A program made the translations under genes and the position numbers. The notes below the pieces were generated by a model, which did not search any database, was not told the DNA's origin, and was given only the letters and a program-made list of their open reading frames with translations. Below are positions 9,051 to 18,392 of a DNA stretch of 64,000 nucleotides, in pieces. The stretch spans positions 64,011-128,010 of the forward strand of contig JAFEEG010000014.1 in NCBI GenBank assembly GCA_018241225.1, written 5' to 3'. Origin of the DNA: Pseudomonadota bacterium. GTDB lineage: Bacteria > Pseudomonadota > Gammaproteobacteria > Burkholderiales > Burkholderiaceae_C. How positions within the stretch are numbered: the stretch's first letter is position 1; every line of letters begins with the position of its first letter.

Positions 9051-9920
9051 TCAGACTCGCGACACGTGCACCGTGCCGAACAGGCCCGAGGGCCGGATCA
9101 CCAGGACGCCCACGATCAACAGCAGCGCCACCGTCAACTTGAGGTCGGTACCCAGCACGGCACCCACCACGTTCTCCAGCACGCCGACGATGAAGCCGCC
9201 CGCCACCGCGCCGCCAGGGCTGTCGATGCCGCCCAGAAGCGCCGCGGCAAAGGAATACAGCAAGATGCCCGACATCATGTTGGGTTCCAGGAACACGATG
9301 GGCGCCACCATGATCCCGGCCACCGCGCCGATGGCCGAGGCCAGCCCCCAGCCCAGTGCCAGCATCCAGCCCACGCGAACGCCCACCAGCCGGCTCGACT
9401 CGGGGTTGAGTGCGGCGGCGCGCATGGCCAGGCCCAGTGGCGTGAAGCGGAAGAAGGCGAAGACCAGCGCCAGCACCACCAGCGTCACGCAGATGGCACC
9501 CAGTTCGTGCGAAGTGACGTAGGTGTTGCCCCACAGCGGCTGCGACGGGAAGGGGCTCGGAAATGGCTTGATGGTGTAGCTGAATATCCAGCCGGCCAGG
9601 CTGTTGAAGATGACCAGCAGGCCGATGAAGACGATGACCACCGACAGCACCGAGGCCTGCTCCACCGGGCGCACGACCACCCGCTCGATCAGAGCGCCCA
9701 TCGCGAAGGCCAGGGCCACCGTGCCAAAGAAGGCCAGCCAGTACGGCACGCCCGCCTGAATGAGGCTCCATGCGATGTAGGTGGCGAACATCGCCATCTC
9801 GCCCTGCGCGAAGTTCACCAGGTGCGTGGCCTGGTAGATCATGACCAGCGCCAGCGCCATGCTGGCGTAGATGCCACCGGTGGCCAGGCCGGAGAGCACC
9901 TGGTGCAAGAGGACGTTCAT
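9051..9920 (-). CDS. livH: branched-chain amino-acid type ABC importer permease LivH
   Basis: A 289-residue permease, about eight membrane segments. Conserved start LLHQVLSGLATGGIYASMALALVMIY (here in two parts: LLHQVLSGLATGG, IYASMALALVM) and the VNFAQGEMAMFATY motif typical of LivH. The coupling loop FTPLGLAMRAAALNPE contacts the ATPases. GGAGGAAAG lies 7-13 bases before ATG 9920. It is located between livF (36 bases upstream) and livM, in one minus-strand operon. Confidence 0.94.
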   Translation of the reverse strand: MNVLLHQVLSGLATGGIYASMALALVMIYQATHLVNFAQGEMAMFATYIAWSLIQAGVPYWLAFFGTVALAFAMGALIERVVVRPVEQASVLSVVIVFIGLLVIFNSLAGWIFSYTIKPFPSPFPSQPLWGNTYVTSHELGAICVTLVVLALVFAFFRFTPLGLAMRAAALNPESSRLVGVRVGWMLALGWGLASAIGAVAGIMVAPIVFLEPNMMSGILLYSFAAALLGGIDSPGGAVAGGFIVGVLENVVGAVLGTDLKLTVALLLIVGVLVIRPSGLFGTVHVSRV

Positions 9921-9955
9921 GCGTGCTTTCCTCCTGTGCGACGCCTGCTTGTCGT

Positions 9956-10680
9956 TCAGTAACCCAGGTAGGACCGCCGCACCGCCTCGTCGGCCCGCAG
10001 CACGTCCGCGGGGCCGGCCATGACCACCCGGCCGGTCTCCAGCAGGTAGGCGTGGTCGGCCAGGTTGAGCGCGAGCGCCGCGTTCTGCTCGACCAGCAGC
10101 ATGCTCACGCCGCTCTCGCGGTTGATCTCGCCCAGGATCTCGAACAGCCCCGCCACGATGCGCGGCGCCAGGCCGAAAGAAGGCTCGTCCAGCAACATGA
10201 GGCGCGGGCGCAGCATGAGCGCGCGGGACACGGCCAGCATTTGCTGTTCGCCGCCGGACAGCGTGCCGGCCTGCTGGCGGCGCCGCTCGCGCAGGCGCGG
10301 GAAGTAGCCGAACACGCGCTCGAAATCGGCCTCCACCTGCGCCTTGTCGCGCCGCGTGCAGGCGCCCAGCCTGAGGTTCTCGTCCACCGTGAGCTGCGCG
10401 AAAGTGCCGCGGCCGTCGGGCACGTGCGCCACGCCCAGCCGCACGATGGACTCGGTGGCGCGACGCGCGATCGACTGGCCATCGAGCTCGATCTCGCCCT
10501 CGGTGAGGACCATGCCGCACACCGCCCGCAAGGTGGTGGTCTTGCCCGCGCCGTTGGCGCCCAGGATCGTGGCGATGCCGCCTTCGCGCACGCCGAAGTC
10601 CATGCCGTGCAGCACCCGCACCGCCCCGTAGGCGGCCTTGAGGCCGCGGGCTCGAAGGATGAGCCGGCCCTCGTTGTCGC

Positions 10681-10684
<4 letters not shown>
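9956..10684 (-). CDS. livF: ABC importer ATPase LivF
   Basis: A 242-residue nucleotide-binding subunit. Walker A GANGAGKTT, ABC signature LSGGEQQ, Walker B LMLLDEPS and switch histidine region VEQN are all present. VLHGMDFGVREGGIATI is the LivF-type lead. The start overlaps the livG stop by four bases (ATGA at 10681-10684). It pairs with LivG to energise the LivHM permease. Confidence 0.95.
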
Positions 10685-11550
<866 letters not shown>

Positions 11551-11691
11551 GCAGCGACCGGACGGCACTGTGACAAAAAGATAGCGGGATGCGGCCCGCG
11601 CAACCAACGGGCTTACCCTGCCCCGGGTCTCCCCCAGGTGATGCGTGCGGTCCGGCAGCGCATCAAGGGCGCCACGGGTCGAGCGGCCGGA

Positions 11692-12954
11692 TCAGGCCGC
11701 GGCCTGCGCCACCGCGCCGCCCATGCGCAAGCGCTTCAGGCGCAGCAGCAGGCCGAAAGCGATGCTCATGGTCAGCAGGTTCCAGCCGATGCCGTTGAGA
11801 AAGGCCGCGTGATAGCTGCCCGTGAGGTCGAACACCTTGCCCGACATCCAGCCACCCAGCGCCATGCCCAGCAGCGTGGCCATGAGCACCGTGCCGATGC
11901 GCGCACCAGCCTCGGCCGGCGAGAAATGCTCGCGCACGATCACGGCATACGAAGGCACGATGCCGCCCTGGAACAGCCCGAACAGCGCCGACACCACGAA
12001 CAGCGGCACCATGCCGTCGAAGGGCAGGAACATGATCAGCGCCACGCACTGCAGAGCCGCGCCCAGCAGCAGCGTGCGCAGCCCGCCGATGCGGTCGCAG
12101 ATCAAGCCCGAGATGAGCCGGCTGACCACGCCGCAGGCCAGCATGAGCGACAGCATCTGCGCCCCGCGGGCCGCGCCGAAGCCCAGGTCGGTGCAATAGG
12201 CCACGATGTGCACCTGCGGCATGGACATGGCCACGCAGCAGGCCACGCCCGCCACGCACAGCAGCCCCTGCGCCGCGCCGGGCGACAGGCCGAAGGGCCG
12301 TGCAGAAGGCACCACGCCGTTGACCGTGGCCGCGCCGCCCTCTTCATGGGCCGGCGGCCGCGCACGAAGCATGAGCGCGAGCCCACCCATGGCCAGCGTG
12401 GTGAACACGCCCAGGCCGATGAGCGTCTGGCGCCAACCCACCACCTCGACGAAGTGCTGGATGATGGGCGGCCACACCGCCCCCGCGAGGTAGTTGCCGC
12501 TGGCGCACAGGCCCACCGCGATGCCGCGCCGGCGAACGAACCATTGCGTGGTGTCGGCCATCAGCGGACCAAAGGCCGCCGAGCTGCCCAGGAAGCCCAC
12601 CAGCAGGCCCTGCGCCAGCGTGAAGCTCCAGATGCCACCCGACAGCCCGCTGAAGACATAGCCCAGCCCCAGGCACAGCGCGCCCAGCAGCAGCGGCCAC
12701 ATCACGCCGAAGCGATCGGCCAGCCGCCCCATCCAGATGCCGCCCACGCCAAAGCCCACCAGCAGCGCGGTGTAGGGCAAGGAGGCCTGCGCGCGGTCGA
12801 TGCCGAACTCGGCCTGCACCGACGGCAGCACCACCGCCACCACGTACATGCCGCCGCTGCCCACGGTGAGCAGCAGCATGGTGACGAGAAGGCGGAGGTA
12901 GGCGTAGCGCGAGTCAGGCAGGTGCTGCTGCGCCGCAGTCGTGGGAGAAGGCAT
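11692..12954 (-). CDS. major facilitator superfamily transporter
   Basis: A 420-residue, twelve-segment MFS carrier resembling the oxalate/formate antiporter and monocarboxylate subgroup. Evidence: the loop 2-3 motif GRLADRFGVMWPL, the matching second-half GLICDRIGGLRT, and a central cytoplasmic loop at about residues 205-230. Start ATG 12954 gives a short polar N-terminus before segment 1 (YLRLLVTMLLLTVGSGG). It is transcribed in the same direction as the liv genes, 141 bases upstream of livG, but may have its own transcript. Probable substrates are small organic acids; not determinable from sequence. Confidence 0.9.
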   Translation of the reverse strand: MPSPTTAAQQHLPDSRYAYLRLLVTMLLLTVGSGGMYVVAVVLPSVQAEFGIDRAQASLPYTALLVGFGVGGIWMGRLADRFGVMWPLLLGALCLGLGYVFSGLSGGIWSFTLAQGLLVGFLGSSAAFGPLMADTTQWFVRRRGIAVGLCASGNYLAGAVWPPIIQHFVEVVGWRQTLIGLGVFTTLAMGGLALMLRARPPAHEEGGAATVNGVVPSARPFGLSPGAAQGLLCVAGVACCVAMSMPQVHIVAYCTDLGFGAARGAQMLSLMLACGVVSRLISGLICDRIGGLRTLLLGAALQCVALIMFLPFDGMVPLFVVSALFGLFQGGIVPSYAVIVREHFSPAEAGARIGTVLMATLLGMALGGWMSGKVFDLTGSYHAAFLNGIGWNLLTMSIAFGLLLRLKRLRMGGAVAQAAA

Positions 12955-12997
12955 CGCGCCGATTGTGCCGGGCCAGCGCAGTCTCTGCCGGCGGCGC

Positions 12998-14626
12998 CTA
13001 TTCGGCCGCGGGCGCCACCGGCGCGTCGAACACGTCCAGCAGCAGCGGCGTGAGTTCGTGCATGGGCCTTGCCGCGGCCTCGGGCGGCGGAACCAGCCCG
13101 CGCACGAAGCCGTGCGCCACCAGCCTGTCGAGCAGCGCCGCATCACGGCTGATGATGTGCACCGGCACCTCCCACGACGCGTCGCTGCCGCTCACCACGG
13201 CCCAGGGCTGGTGGTCGCCCAGCAGCACCGTGACCAGTGGCTGCGGCGCCTCGGTCTGAAGGTAGCCACCCAGCCACTCGAAGGTGTAGCGCAACGAATC
13301 CAGGTAGGCCTGCGTGCCGCTGTCGTGCCGCGTCGTGCCGGGCACGCGCTGCGCCGCTTCGAGCTGCTGCGCGGTGTAGGCCTGCGGATCGGCGGCCTGC
13401 GCCAGGCTGGGCATCAGCGGGGGCAACGGCACGAAGGGCATGTGGCTGGCCAGCGTGGCCATCACCACGAAGCGCGGCTGGCGCTGCTGCGCCGGCGTGG
13501 CCAGCTCCTGCGCCTGCAGCAGTGCCAGCGCCGCCTGGTCGGGCACGCGCCAGTGGCCCCAGGACAGGCCCCGGTAGCCCACGCTGTCGGCGTCGGCATA
13601 TCGCTCGAAGCCCCAGAAGCTGCCTTCCGGCCAGGGCTTTTGCAGCCCCGGCATCCAGTTGACCGTGCGCCAGCCGTGCTGTTTGAAGTGCTCGACCAGG
13701 CCGGGCCGCCGGCTGGCCAGCAGGCGCTCGTAGTCGCCGGGGTCGCGCGTATCCACGCCGGCCAGGACGGCCGCATGTGCAAGCCACGACGAGCCGCCGA
13801 AGGTGGGCGACACCAGCCGCGCCGAGACCACGCCGCGTCCGCTGGCCGCGATCTGCCGTGCCAGCCGCTCGCGTGCCGGCGCCAGCGCCTGGGCCTGCGC
13901 CGGGTCATCCAGCGTGCAGGCGCCGTAGGACTCTGCAAACAGCAGCAGCACGTCCGAGCCATGCAGCCCGGCCAGCGTGTGGCGCGCGAAGTCCGGGCTG
14001 GGTGTGAGCGCGGCGCCGCCGGGCAGCCGCGCCGACGCCAGCAACTCGACCTGGCGCACAAGTGAAGGCGACGTGGGCCGCGCGAAGACAAAGCGCGTGT
14101 CCTGCCCGGCCATGCCGTGTGCGAGGAACACGGCCACCAGCACCCCGCCCACCAGCGGCACGCCGCGCCGAAGTCCACGGCTGCTGGCCAGCGCCGCGCC
14201 AAGCCAGCGCCAGCACGCGCGCGCCAGCCGGTACAACAGCACCAGCAGCACCACGAAGACCAGGATGCCAAGCACAACGCGCCACGGCCCGATGCCGCTG
14301 ATGCGCAGTACCGACAGCGCATGCGGCGCATCCCAATACAGGTTGAGCGGCCGCCCGAGCAGCGCGGCCGATGTCGAGTCGAGGTAGTGGGCCACCACCA
14401 CGAACGTGCTCAAGCCAGCCAGCCAGCGCAGCCCGCGCGCCGCCGGTGCGCGGCCGCGCCAGCCGACCCACAGTGCCAGCGCCGACACCGCCAGGACAAG
14501 CTCCAGCGAAATGCCCGGAGCCAGCGCCGGCCACAAGGTGGGCCAGCGGTTCTGCAGCGTCACCAGCGCATTGAGCAGCAGCAGCGCCAGCGCCGCCTGC
14601 CACCCCATGCGCGCACCCGCGTTCAT
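12998..14626 (-). CDS. membrane-anchored alkaline-phosphatase-superfamily protein (LtaS/phosphoglycerol-transferase or sulfatase-like)
   Basis: A 542-residue protein with about five hydrophobic segments in residues 1-190 and a large periplasmic domain. Metal-site and nucleophile landmarks of the superfamily are visible: LLLFAESYG (first metal acidic residue), a Ser/Thr nucleophile region in PTFGGSSW, the N/H region LASHMPF, and LLGDHQPW near the C-terminus. LtaS, OpgB and EptA-like enzymes share this layout and move phospho-head groups onto lipids or glycans. It ends 44 bases from the MFS start and is followed upstream by YceI and a CDP-alcohol phosphatidyltransferase, which supports an envelope-lipid role (inference). 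Confidence 0.8.
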   Translation of the reverse strand: MNAGARMGWQAALALLLLNALVTLQNRWPTLWPALAPGISLELVLAVSALALWVGWRGRAPAARGLRWLAGLSTFVVVAHYLDSTSAALLGRPLNLYWDAPHALSVLRISGIGPWRVVLGILVFVVLLVLLYRLARACWRWLGAALASSRGLRRGVPLVGGVLVAVFLAHGMAGQDTRFVFARPTSPSLVRQVELLASARLPGGAALTPSPDFARHTLAGLHGSDVLLLFAESYGACTLDDPAQAQALAPARERLARQIAASGRGVVSARLVSPTFGGSSWLAHAAVLAGVDTRDPGDYERLLASRRPGLVEHFKQHGWRTVNWMPGLQKPWPEGSFWGFERYADADSVGYRGLSWGHWRVPDQAALALLQAQELATPAQQRQPRFVVMATLASHMPFVPLPPLMPSLAQAADPQAYTAQQLEAAQRVPGTTRHDSGTQAYLDSLRYTFEWLGGYLQTEAPQPLVTVLLGDHQPWAVVSGSDASWEVPVHIISRDAALLDRLVAHGFVRGLVPPPEAAARPMHELTPLLLDVFDAPVAPAAE

Positions 14627-14633
14627 GCGCCGC

Positions 14634-15257
14634 TCATTGCCGCTTGGCCTCGAACTCGACGATGAGCGGCACCTCGTCGCCCACCCAGCCGTTGTCCACG
14701 CCGTACTTGATGCCGTAGCTGCTGCGCTTGAAGCTTCCGCGGGCGGAAACGCCCATCACGTACGTCTTGTCGATGGGCGAGGCAGCGCTCTTGTTCCAGG
14801 TGGCGGTGAGCGTGAGCGGCTGGCTGCGGCCCACCAGTTCGAGTTGCCCCGCGATCTCGTAGCTGCGCTCGCCGGTCTTGCGGGCACTGTTGGCCGTGAA
14901 CACCATGCGCGGGAATTCGTTGACGTTGAGGAAGTCCGCACTCATCAGGTGCTGGTCGCGCTTGGCGTGGTTGGTGAACACGCTGCGCGTGTCGACCTCG
15001 ATGCGCACGTCCGACAACGTGCCCGTGTCTTCGTCGAAGCTGTAGCTGCCGCGCGCCGCGCGGAACATGCCCAGCACCTTGGCATAGCCCAGGTGCTCGA
15101 CCAGGAAGCCCATGGTGATGTGCTCGGGGTCGAGCTGATAGCGGGCGGGGGCAGCCTGCACCTGCGCAGGCGCTGCCAAGGCGCCCGCCAGGGTGATCGC
15201 GGCGGCGCCGAGCAGTCCGCCCGGCAGCCACGCAGAAGTTGTTCGGCTGGCATTCAT
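14634..15257 (-). CDS. YceI-family periplasmic lipocalin-like protein
   Basis: A 207-residue protein with Sec signal (LLGAAAITLAGALAAPAQVQA) and a YceI domain: YQLDPEHITMGFLVEHLGYAKVLGMF, then repeated beta-strand pairs (VRIEVDTRSVFTN, FPRMVFTANS, LTLTATWNK). YceI folds form a beta-barrel that binds polyisoprenoid or amide lipids. The first coding ATG is 15257 (MNASRTTS). It lies seven bases upstream of the membrane phosphatase-fold gene and 17 bases after the phosphatidyltransferase gene, so the three are probably one transcript. Confidence 0.93.
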   Translation of the reverse strand: MNASRTTSAWLPGGLLGAAAITLAGALAAPAQVQAAPARYQLDPEHITMGFLVEHLGYAKVLGMFRAARGSYSFDEDTGTLSDVRIEVDTRSVFTNHAKRDQHLMSADFLNVNEFPRMVFTANSARKTGERSYEIAGQLELVGRSQPLTLTATWNKSAASPIDKTYVMGVSARGSFKRSSYGIKYGVDNGWVGDEVPLIVEFEAKRQ

Positions 15258-15274
15258 ATTTGCAACTCCGTGCT

Positions 15275-16027
15275 TCAGCGGCGCCACAGCCACCCCAGGT
15301 CGACAAGAAAGGATGCGGCGAGCATGGCCAGGCCCGCCGCGGCAATGGCCTGGCTCACGGGCCGCGCGATGACCGGCCCCAGGCAGACGATGAGCAAGGT
15401 GATCTGCACCACGCACACCGCCTTGCGCCGCCAAGAAGGAAACAGGGGCTGCGCCACCCAGGGCCAGGCACGGCCGGCCAGCACGAAGACGTAGCGCATC
15501 GCACCAGCGGCCAGCACCCAGGCGCCAGCCTTGTCGAACTGCACGATGAGCAGGCACAGCACCGCCACCAGCAGCGCATCGCATTCCATGTCGAAGCGCG
15601 CGCCGAAGTCGCTGGCCAGGCGCTGCATGCGCGCCAGCGGCCCGTCCGCCGCATCGAGCACGGCGGTGACGGTGGCGAACACCACCACCACCCACGCCAG
15701 CGGCGCGGGGTCGGCCGGCAGCGGCCGGCCCACCAGGCCGGCAAGCAGCGTGATCATGGCCAGGCGCAGCAAGGTCAGGACGTTGGCTGCGCCAAAGCGC
15801 GCATGCGGCGCGTGGCCGCGCAGGCCCAGCAGCATGCAGGCGGCGCCCAGGCCATAGATGGCCAGGCATTGCGCGGCGAATTCGGCGCCCCACCCCATCT
15901 GGCCTGCGGTGCCAGCGGCAGCAGGCAGCAGCAGCAACGCGCCTATCGAAGCCGCCACGCCGCCGGCCGCGCGGCGCAGGCGCAACAGCGGGCCTTCGGG
16001 CAGGACATGCGGCGCGACAAGCGACAT
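15275..16027 (-). CDS. CDP-alcohol phosphatidyltransferase family membrane enzyme
   Basis: A 250-residue integral membrane protein. The full catalytic motif D125-x2-D128-G129-x2-A132-R133-x8-G142-x3-D146-x3-D150 is intact, so it should transfer a phosphatidyl or related group from a CDP-activated donor to an alcohol with displacement of CMP. About six hydrophobic segments surround it. ATG 16027 (MSLVAPHVLPEG) was chosen over upstream codons because an AAGGAA lies about 12 bases before it. The acceptor is unknown; a membrane alkaline-phosphatase-fold protein and YceI in the same transcript hint at an unusual lipid head group. Confidence 0.9.
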   Translation of the reverse strand: MSLVAPHVLPEGPLLRLRRAAGGVAASIGALLLLPAAAGTAGQMGWGAEFAAQCLAIYGLGAACMLLGLRGHAPHARFGAANVLTLLRLAMITLLAGLVGRPLPADPAPLAWVVVVFATVTAVLDAADGPLARMQRLASDFGARFDMECDALLVAVLCLLIVQFDKAGAWVLAAGAMRYVFVLAGRAWPWVAQPLFPSWRRKAVCVVQITLLIVCLGPVIARPVSQAIAAAGLAMLAASFLVDLGWLWRR

Positions 16028-16193
16028 GAAGAAGGTGTTCCTTGTCCAGGGCTGCACCCGGTGAGCGCCGCCCCGTTTCTGACCAGCCGCCAAGTGTGCA
16101 TCCAAAGTCGCGCAAGCATCTTTCGACGCGTCGCGCTGTCTGACCGCAACCTGTCATGAATGCTTACGCAGTCCCTTTGTCTCCAACCCCACA

Positions 16194-16213
16194 TTTGGGA
16201 TAAATTTCCCAAA
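16194..16213 (+). promoter_or_regulatory. 20-base palindrome abutting a start codon; candidate operator on a leaderless-type promoter
   Basis: TTTGGGA-TAAATT-TCCCAAA is a perfect 7-bp inverted repeat whose last base is immediately followed by ATG 16214. There is no Shine-Dalgarno sequence between. GATAAA inside it (16199-16204) could be a -10 box, with TTGTCT at 16177-16182 as -35 (16-base spacer). That would put the transcript start at or near the ATG. A protein bound here would block both transcription and initiation. Confidence 0.45.
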
Positions 16214-17065
16214 ATGGATGCCCGCTCGTACTTGCACGAAGCACTGGAAACAGCGATCTCGCGCGTTCTGCGAGCGTTGTTTCGCGTACTGCTGCGCCAC
16301 TCCATGTCCTACACGGCTTTCGAAGACCTGGCCCGCCGCGTGTACGTCGAGGTGGCCATGAAGGATTTCTCCATCGAGGGCAAGAAGCCTTCCATTTCGC
16401 GCGCCTCCATCCTCTCGGGGCTCACGCGCAAGGAAGTGCGGCGCCTAGTGGAATTGCGCACGTCGCCGGAAAACTCCGTGCAGGGCGAGCGCTACAACCG
16501 CGCCTCGCGCGTGCTCACCGGCTGGGTGCGCGACCCCGACTTCCTCAACGACAAGGGCGAGCCCGTGGCCCTGGCCATCGAGGGCCCGCACGGCTTTGCG
16601 GCCCTGGTGCGTCGCCACAGCGGCGACATGCCGGCGCGGGCAGTGCTCGACGAGCTGCTGCGCGTGGGCGCCGTGCGCTGGCAGGACGGGCAGCACGTGG
16701 CACTGCAGACGCGCGCCTATGTGCCGGCACGCAGCGCCCCCGACAAGCTGGACATCCTGGGCGCGGACGTGGCCGAACTCATTGCCACCATCGACCACAA
16801 CATCGAGCACGGCGACCTCGACCCGCGCTTCCAGCGCAAGGTGATGTACGAGGCCGTCCCCGATGGCGCCCTGCCCGCCTTCCGAAAGCTCAGCGCCAAC
16901 CACGCGCAGGCCCTGCTCGAGCGGCTGGACGCCTGGCTGCAGACCCACGACAGCGTCCCAGGCACCCTCGAGGCCGGCAGCACGCCGTGCACGCGCGTGG
17001 GCCTGGGCATCTATTACTACGAGGAGCCGGTGGCTCCCGACAGCGAAGAAGGAGAACCGCGATGA
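16214..17065 (+). CDS. DUF6502-family protein
   Basis: A 283-residue cytoplasmic protein matching the DUF6502 pattern: RALFRVLLRHSMSYTAFEDLARRVYVEVA, then SISRASILSGLTRKEVRRL, a helix-turn-helix-like segment at about residues 60-80. The remainder is mixed alpha/beta with no enzyme motif. I know no experimentally set function; the HTH-like part suggests DNA binding (inference). ATG 16214 is preferred over 16160 because the family starts at MDARSYL. It overlaps the DUF4382 lipoprotein gene by four bases (ATGA), so the two are made together. Confidence 0.82.
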   Translation: MDARSYLHEALETAISRVLRALFRVLLRHSMSYTAFEDLARRVYVEVAMKDFSIEGKKPSISRASILSGLTRKEVRRLVELRTSPENSVQGERYNRASRVLTGWVRDPDFLNDKGEPVALAIEGPHGFAALVRRHSGDMPARAVLDELLRVGAVRWQDGQHVALQTRAYVPARSAPDKLDILGADVAELIATIDHNIEHGDLDPRFQRKVMYEAVPDGALPAFRKLSANHAQALLERLDAWLQTHDSVPGTLEAGSTPCTRVGLGIYYYEEPVAPDSEEGEPR

Positions 17066-18267
17066 AGATGCTCAAGAAGATGGCAGCGGGCGCGGCCACC
17101 TGCGCCTTGTTGCTGCTGGCCGCCTGCGGCGGCGGCGGTGGTGGTGGCGGCGGCGGCGGCGGCGGAATCGGCGGTTCCGGTGCAAGCGCCAGCAACGGCA
17201 CGATGCGCGTCTCCATGACCGATGCGCCCTCGTGCGGCTACGACCAGGTCAACGTCACCATCAGCAAGGTGCGGGTGAACCAGAGCGGCGACGCCCTCGA
17301 CGGCTCGGCCGGGTGGGTCGACATCCCGCTGGCCCAGCCGCAGCGCGTGGACCTGCTCACGCTGACCAACGGCGTGCTGTTCCCGCTGGGCGAAACACCG
17401 CTGCCCACGGGCAACTACCAGCAGATGCGCCTGGTGCTGGCCGACAACACGCCGGCCACGCCGCTGGCCAACTCAGTCAAGCCCACCGGCGGCGCCGAGG
17501 TGCCGCTGGACACGCCCAGCGCGCAGCAAAGCGGCCTGAAGCTCAACATGAACGTGGATGTTCCTGCTGGCCAGGTGGTGGACGTGGTGCTCGACTTCGA
17601 CGCCTGCAAGTCGGTGGTCAAGCGCGGCAACTCGGGCAAGTACAACCTCAAGCCGGTGATCACGGTGATTCCGGTGGTCAACAGCGGCGGCCAGCGCGTG
17701 GAAGGCTGGGTCGACCCGGCCCTGGTCGGCACGGGCACCTTCGTGTCGGTGCAGGCGCAAGGGCTGCCGGTGAAGACCAGCATCCCCGACAGCACGGGCC
17801 GCTTCGCGCTGTTCCCGGTGCCGGTGGGCAGCTACACCCTGGTGGTGACCTCGCCCGCGCGGGCCACCGCTGTCGTCACGGGCGTGCCGGTGACCGCCGA
17901 CGGGATCACCTCCATTGGCAGCACCAGCGTGCGGGTGAACCCACCGGTTTCGGCCATGCGCAACGTTGTCGGCGCGGTCAGCCCCGCCACCGCCACCGTG
18001 CGCGCCACGCAGGCGCTCTCGGGCGGCCCGACGATCGAAGTGGTTTCGCCGGTGGTGGATGCGCAGGACGGCAGCTTTGCGACGAGCCTGCCCATTGCCG
18101 CGCCGGTGCGCGCCCCGTTCGTGGCCAACGCGCCATCCTTCGGCTTTGTCGCCGATACCGCCGTGGCGGGCCGCTACACCGTGCAGGCCACTTCCAACGG
18201 CGTTTCGCAGAACACCAACATCGACACCAACTCGGTCGTGCCGCCACTGAGCTTCACGCTGCCCTGA
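17062..18267 (+). CDS. DUF4382-family lipoprotein with poly-glycine linker
   Basis: A 401-residue outer-envelope lipoprotein. The lipobox LLAAC puts the lipid on Cys22, followed directly by thirteen glycines. Residues about 45-210 fit DUF4382 (GTMRVSMTDAPSCGYDQVNVTISKV, in two pieces: GTMRVSMTDAPS and DQVNVTISKV). Residues about 225-290 look like a carboxypeptidase-regulatory-like beta-sandwich (SIPDSTGRFALFPVPVGSY), and the tail is Ser/Thr/Ala rich. Start ATG 17062 overlaps the DUF6502 stop and has GAAGGAGAA about 5 bases upstream. A strong terminator follows. Role unknown. Confidence 0.85.
   Translation: MKMLKKMAAGAATCALLLLAACGGGGGGGGGGGGGIGGSGASASNGTMRVSMTDAPSCGYDQVNVTISKVRVNQSGDALDGSAGWVDIPLAQPQRVDLLTLTNGVLFPLGETPLPTGNYQQMRLVLADNTPATPLANSVKPTGGAEVPLDTPSAQQSGLKLNMNVDVPAGQVVDVVLDFDACKSVVKRGNSGKYNLKPVITVIPVVNSGGQRVEGWVDPALVGTGTFVSVQAQGLPVKTSIPDSTGRFALFPVPVGSYTLVVTSPARATAVVTGVPVTADGITSIGSTSVRVNPPVSAMRNVVGAVSPATATVRATQALSGGPTIEVVSPVVDAQDGSFATSLPIAAPVRAPFVANAPSFGFVADTAVAGRYTVQATSNGVSQNTNIDTNSVVPPLSFTLP
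17128..17166 (+). repeat. in-frame glycine-codon repeat (13 x GGN)
   Basis: Thirteen consecutive Gly codons (GGC x3, GGT x3, GGC x6, GGA) directly after the lipidated cysteine codon. A GGN tract like this can gain or lose units without changing frame, so linker length may vary between strains. Confidence 0.9.
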
Positions 18268-18333
18268 AATGCCCAAGGCGGGCTGACGCCGCGGGCCTGG
18301 ACTTCTTGCATGCCCGGCCCCAAGGCGTGTTCC

Positions 18334-18376
18334 GCGCGTGCCGTCTATCCCCCTCCGACGGCACGCGCCTTTTTTT
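18334..18376 (+). terminator. Rho-independent terminator after the DUF6502-DUF4382 pair
   Basis: GCGCGTGCCGTC and GACGGCACGCGC form a perfect 12-bp stem around an 11-base loop, followed by C and seven T (18370-18376). It lies 67 bases after the DUF4382 stop and before the convergent sensor kinase gene end at 18393. Confidence 0.92.
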
Positions 18377-18392
18377 GTCCGACGCAGCAACG

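Noticed and set aside
11560..11691. Terminator after the MFS gene (GCGGCC...GGCCGC stem near 11683-11700)
   Set aside because: The stem overlaps the MFS stop codon and lacks a T tract on the minus strand.
18334..18376. Bidirectional terminator serving the sensor kinase gene too
   Set aside because: The T tract is on the plus-strand side only; on the other strand no T run follows the stem.
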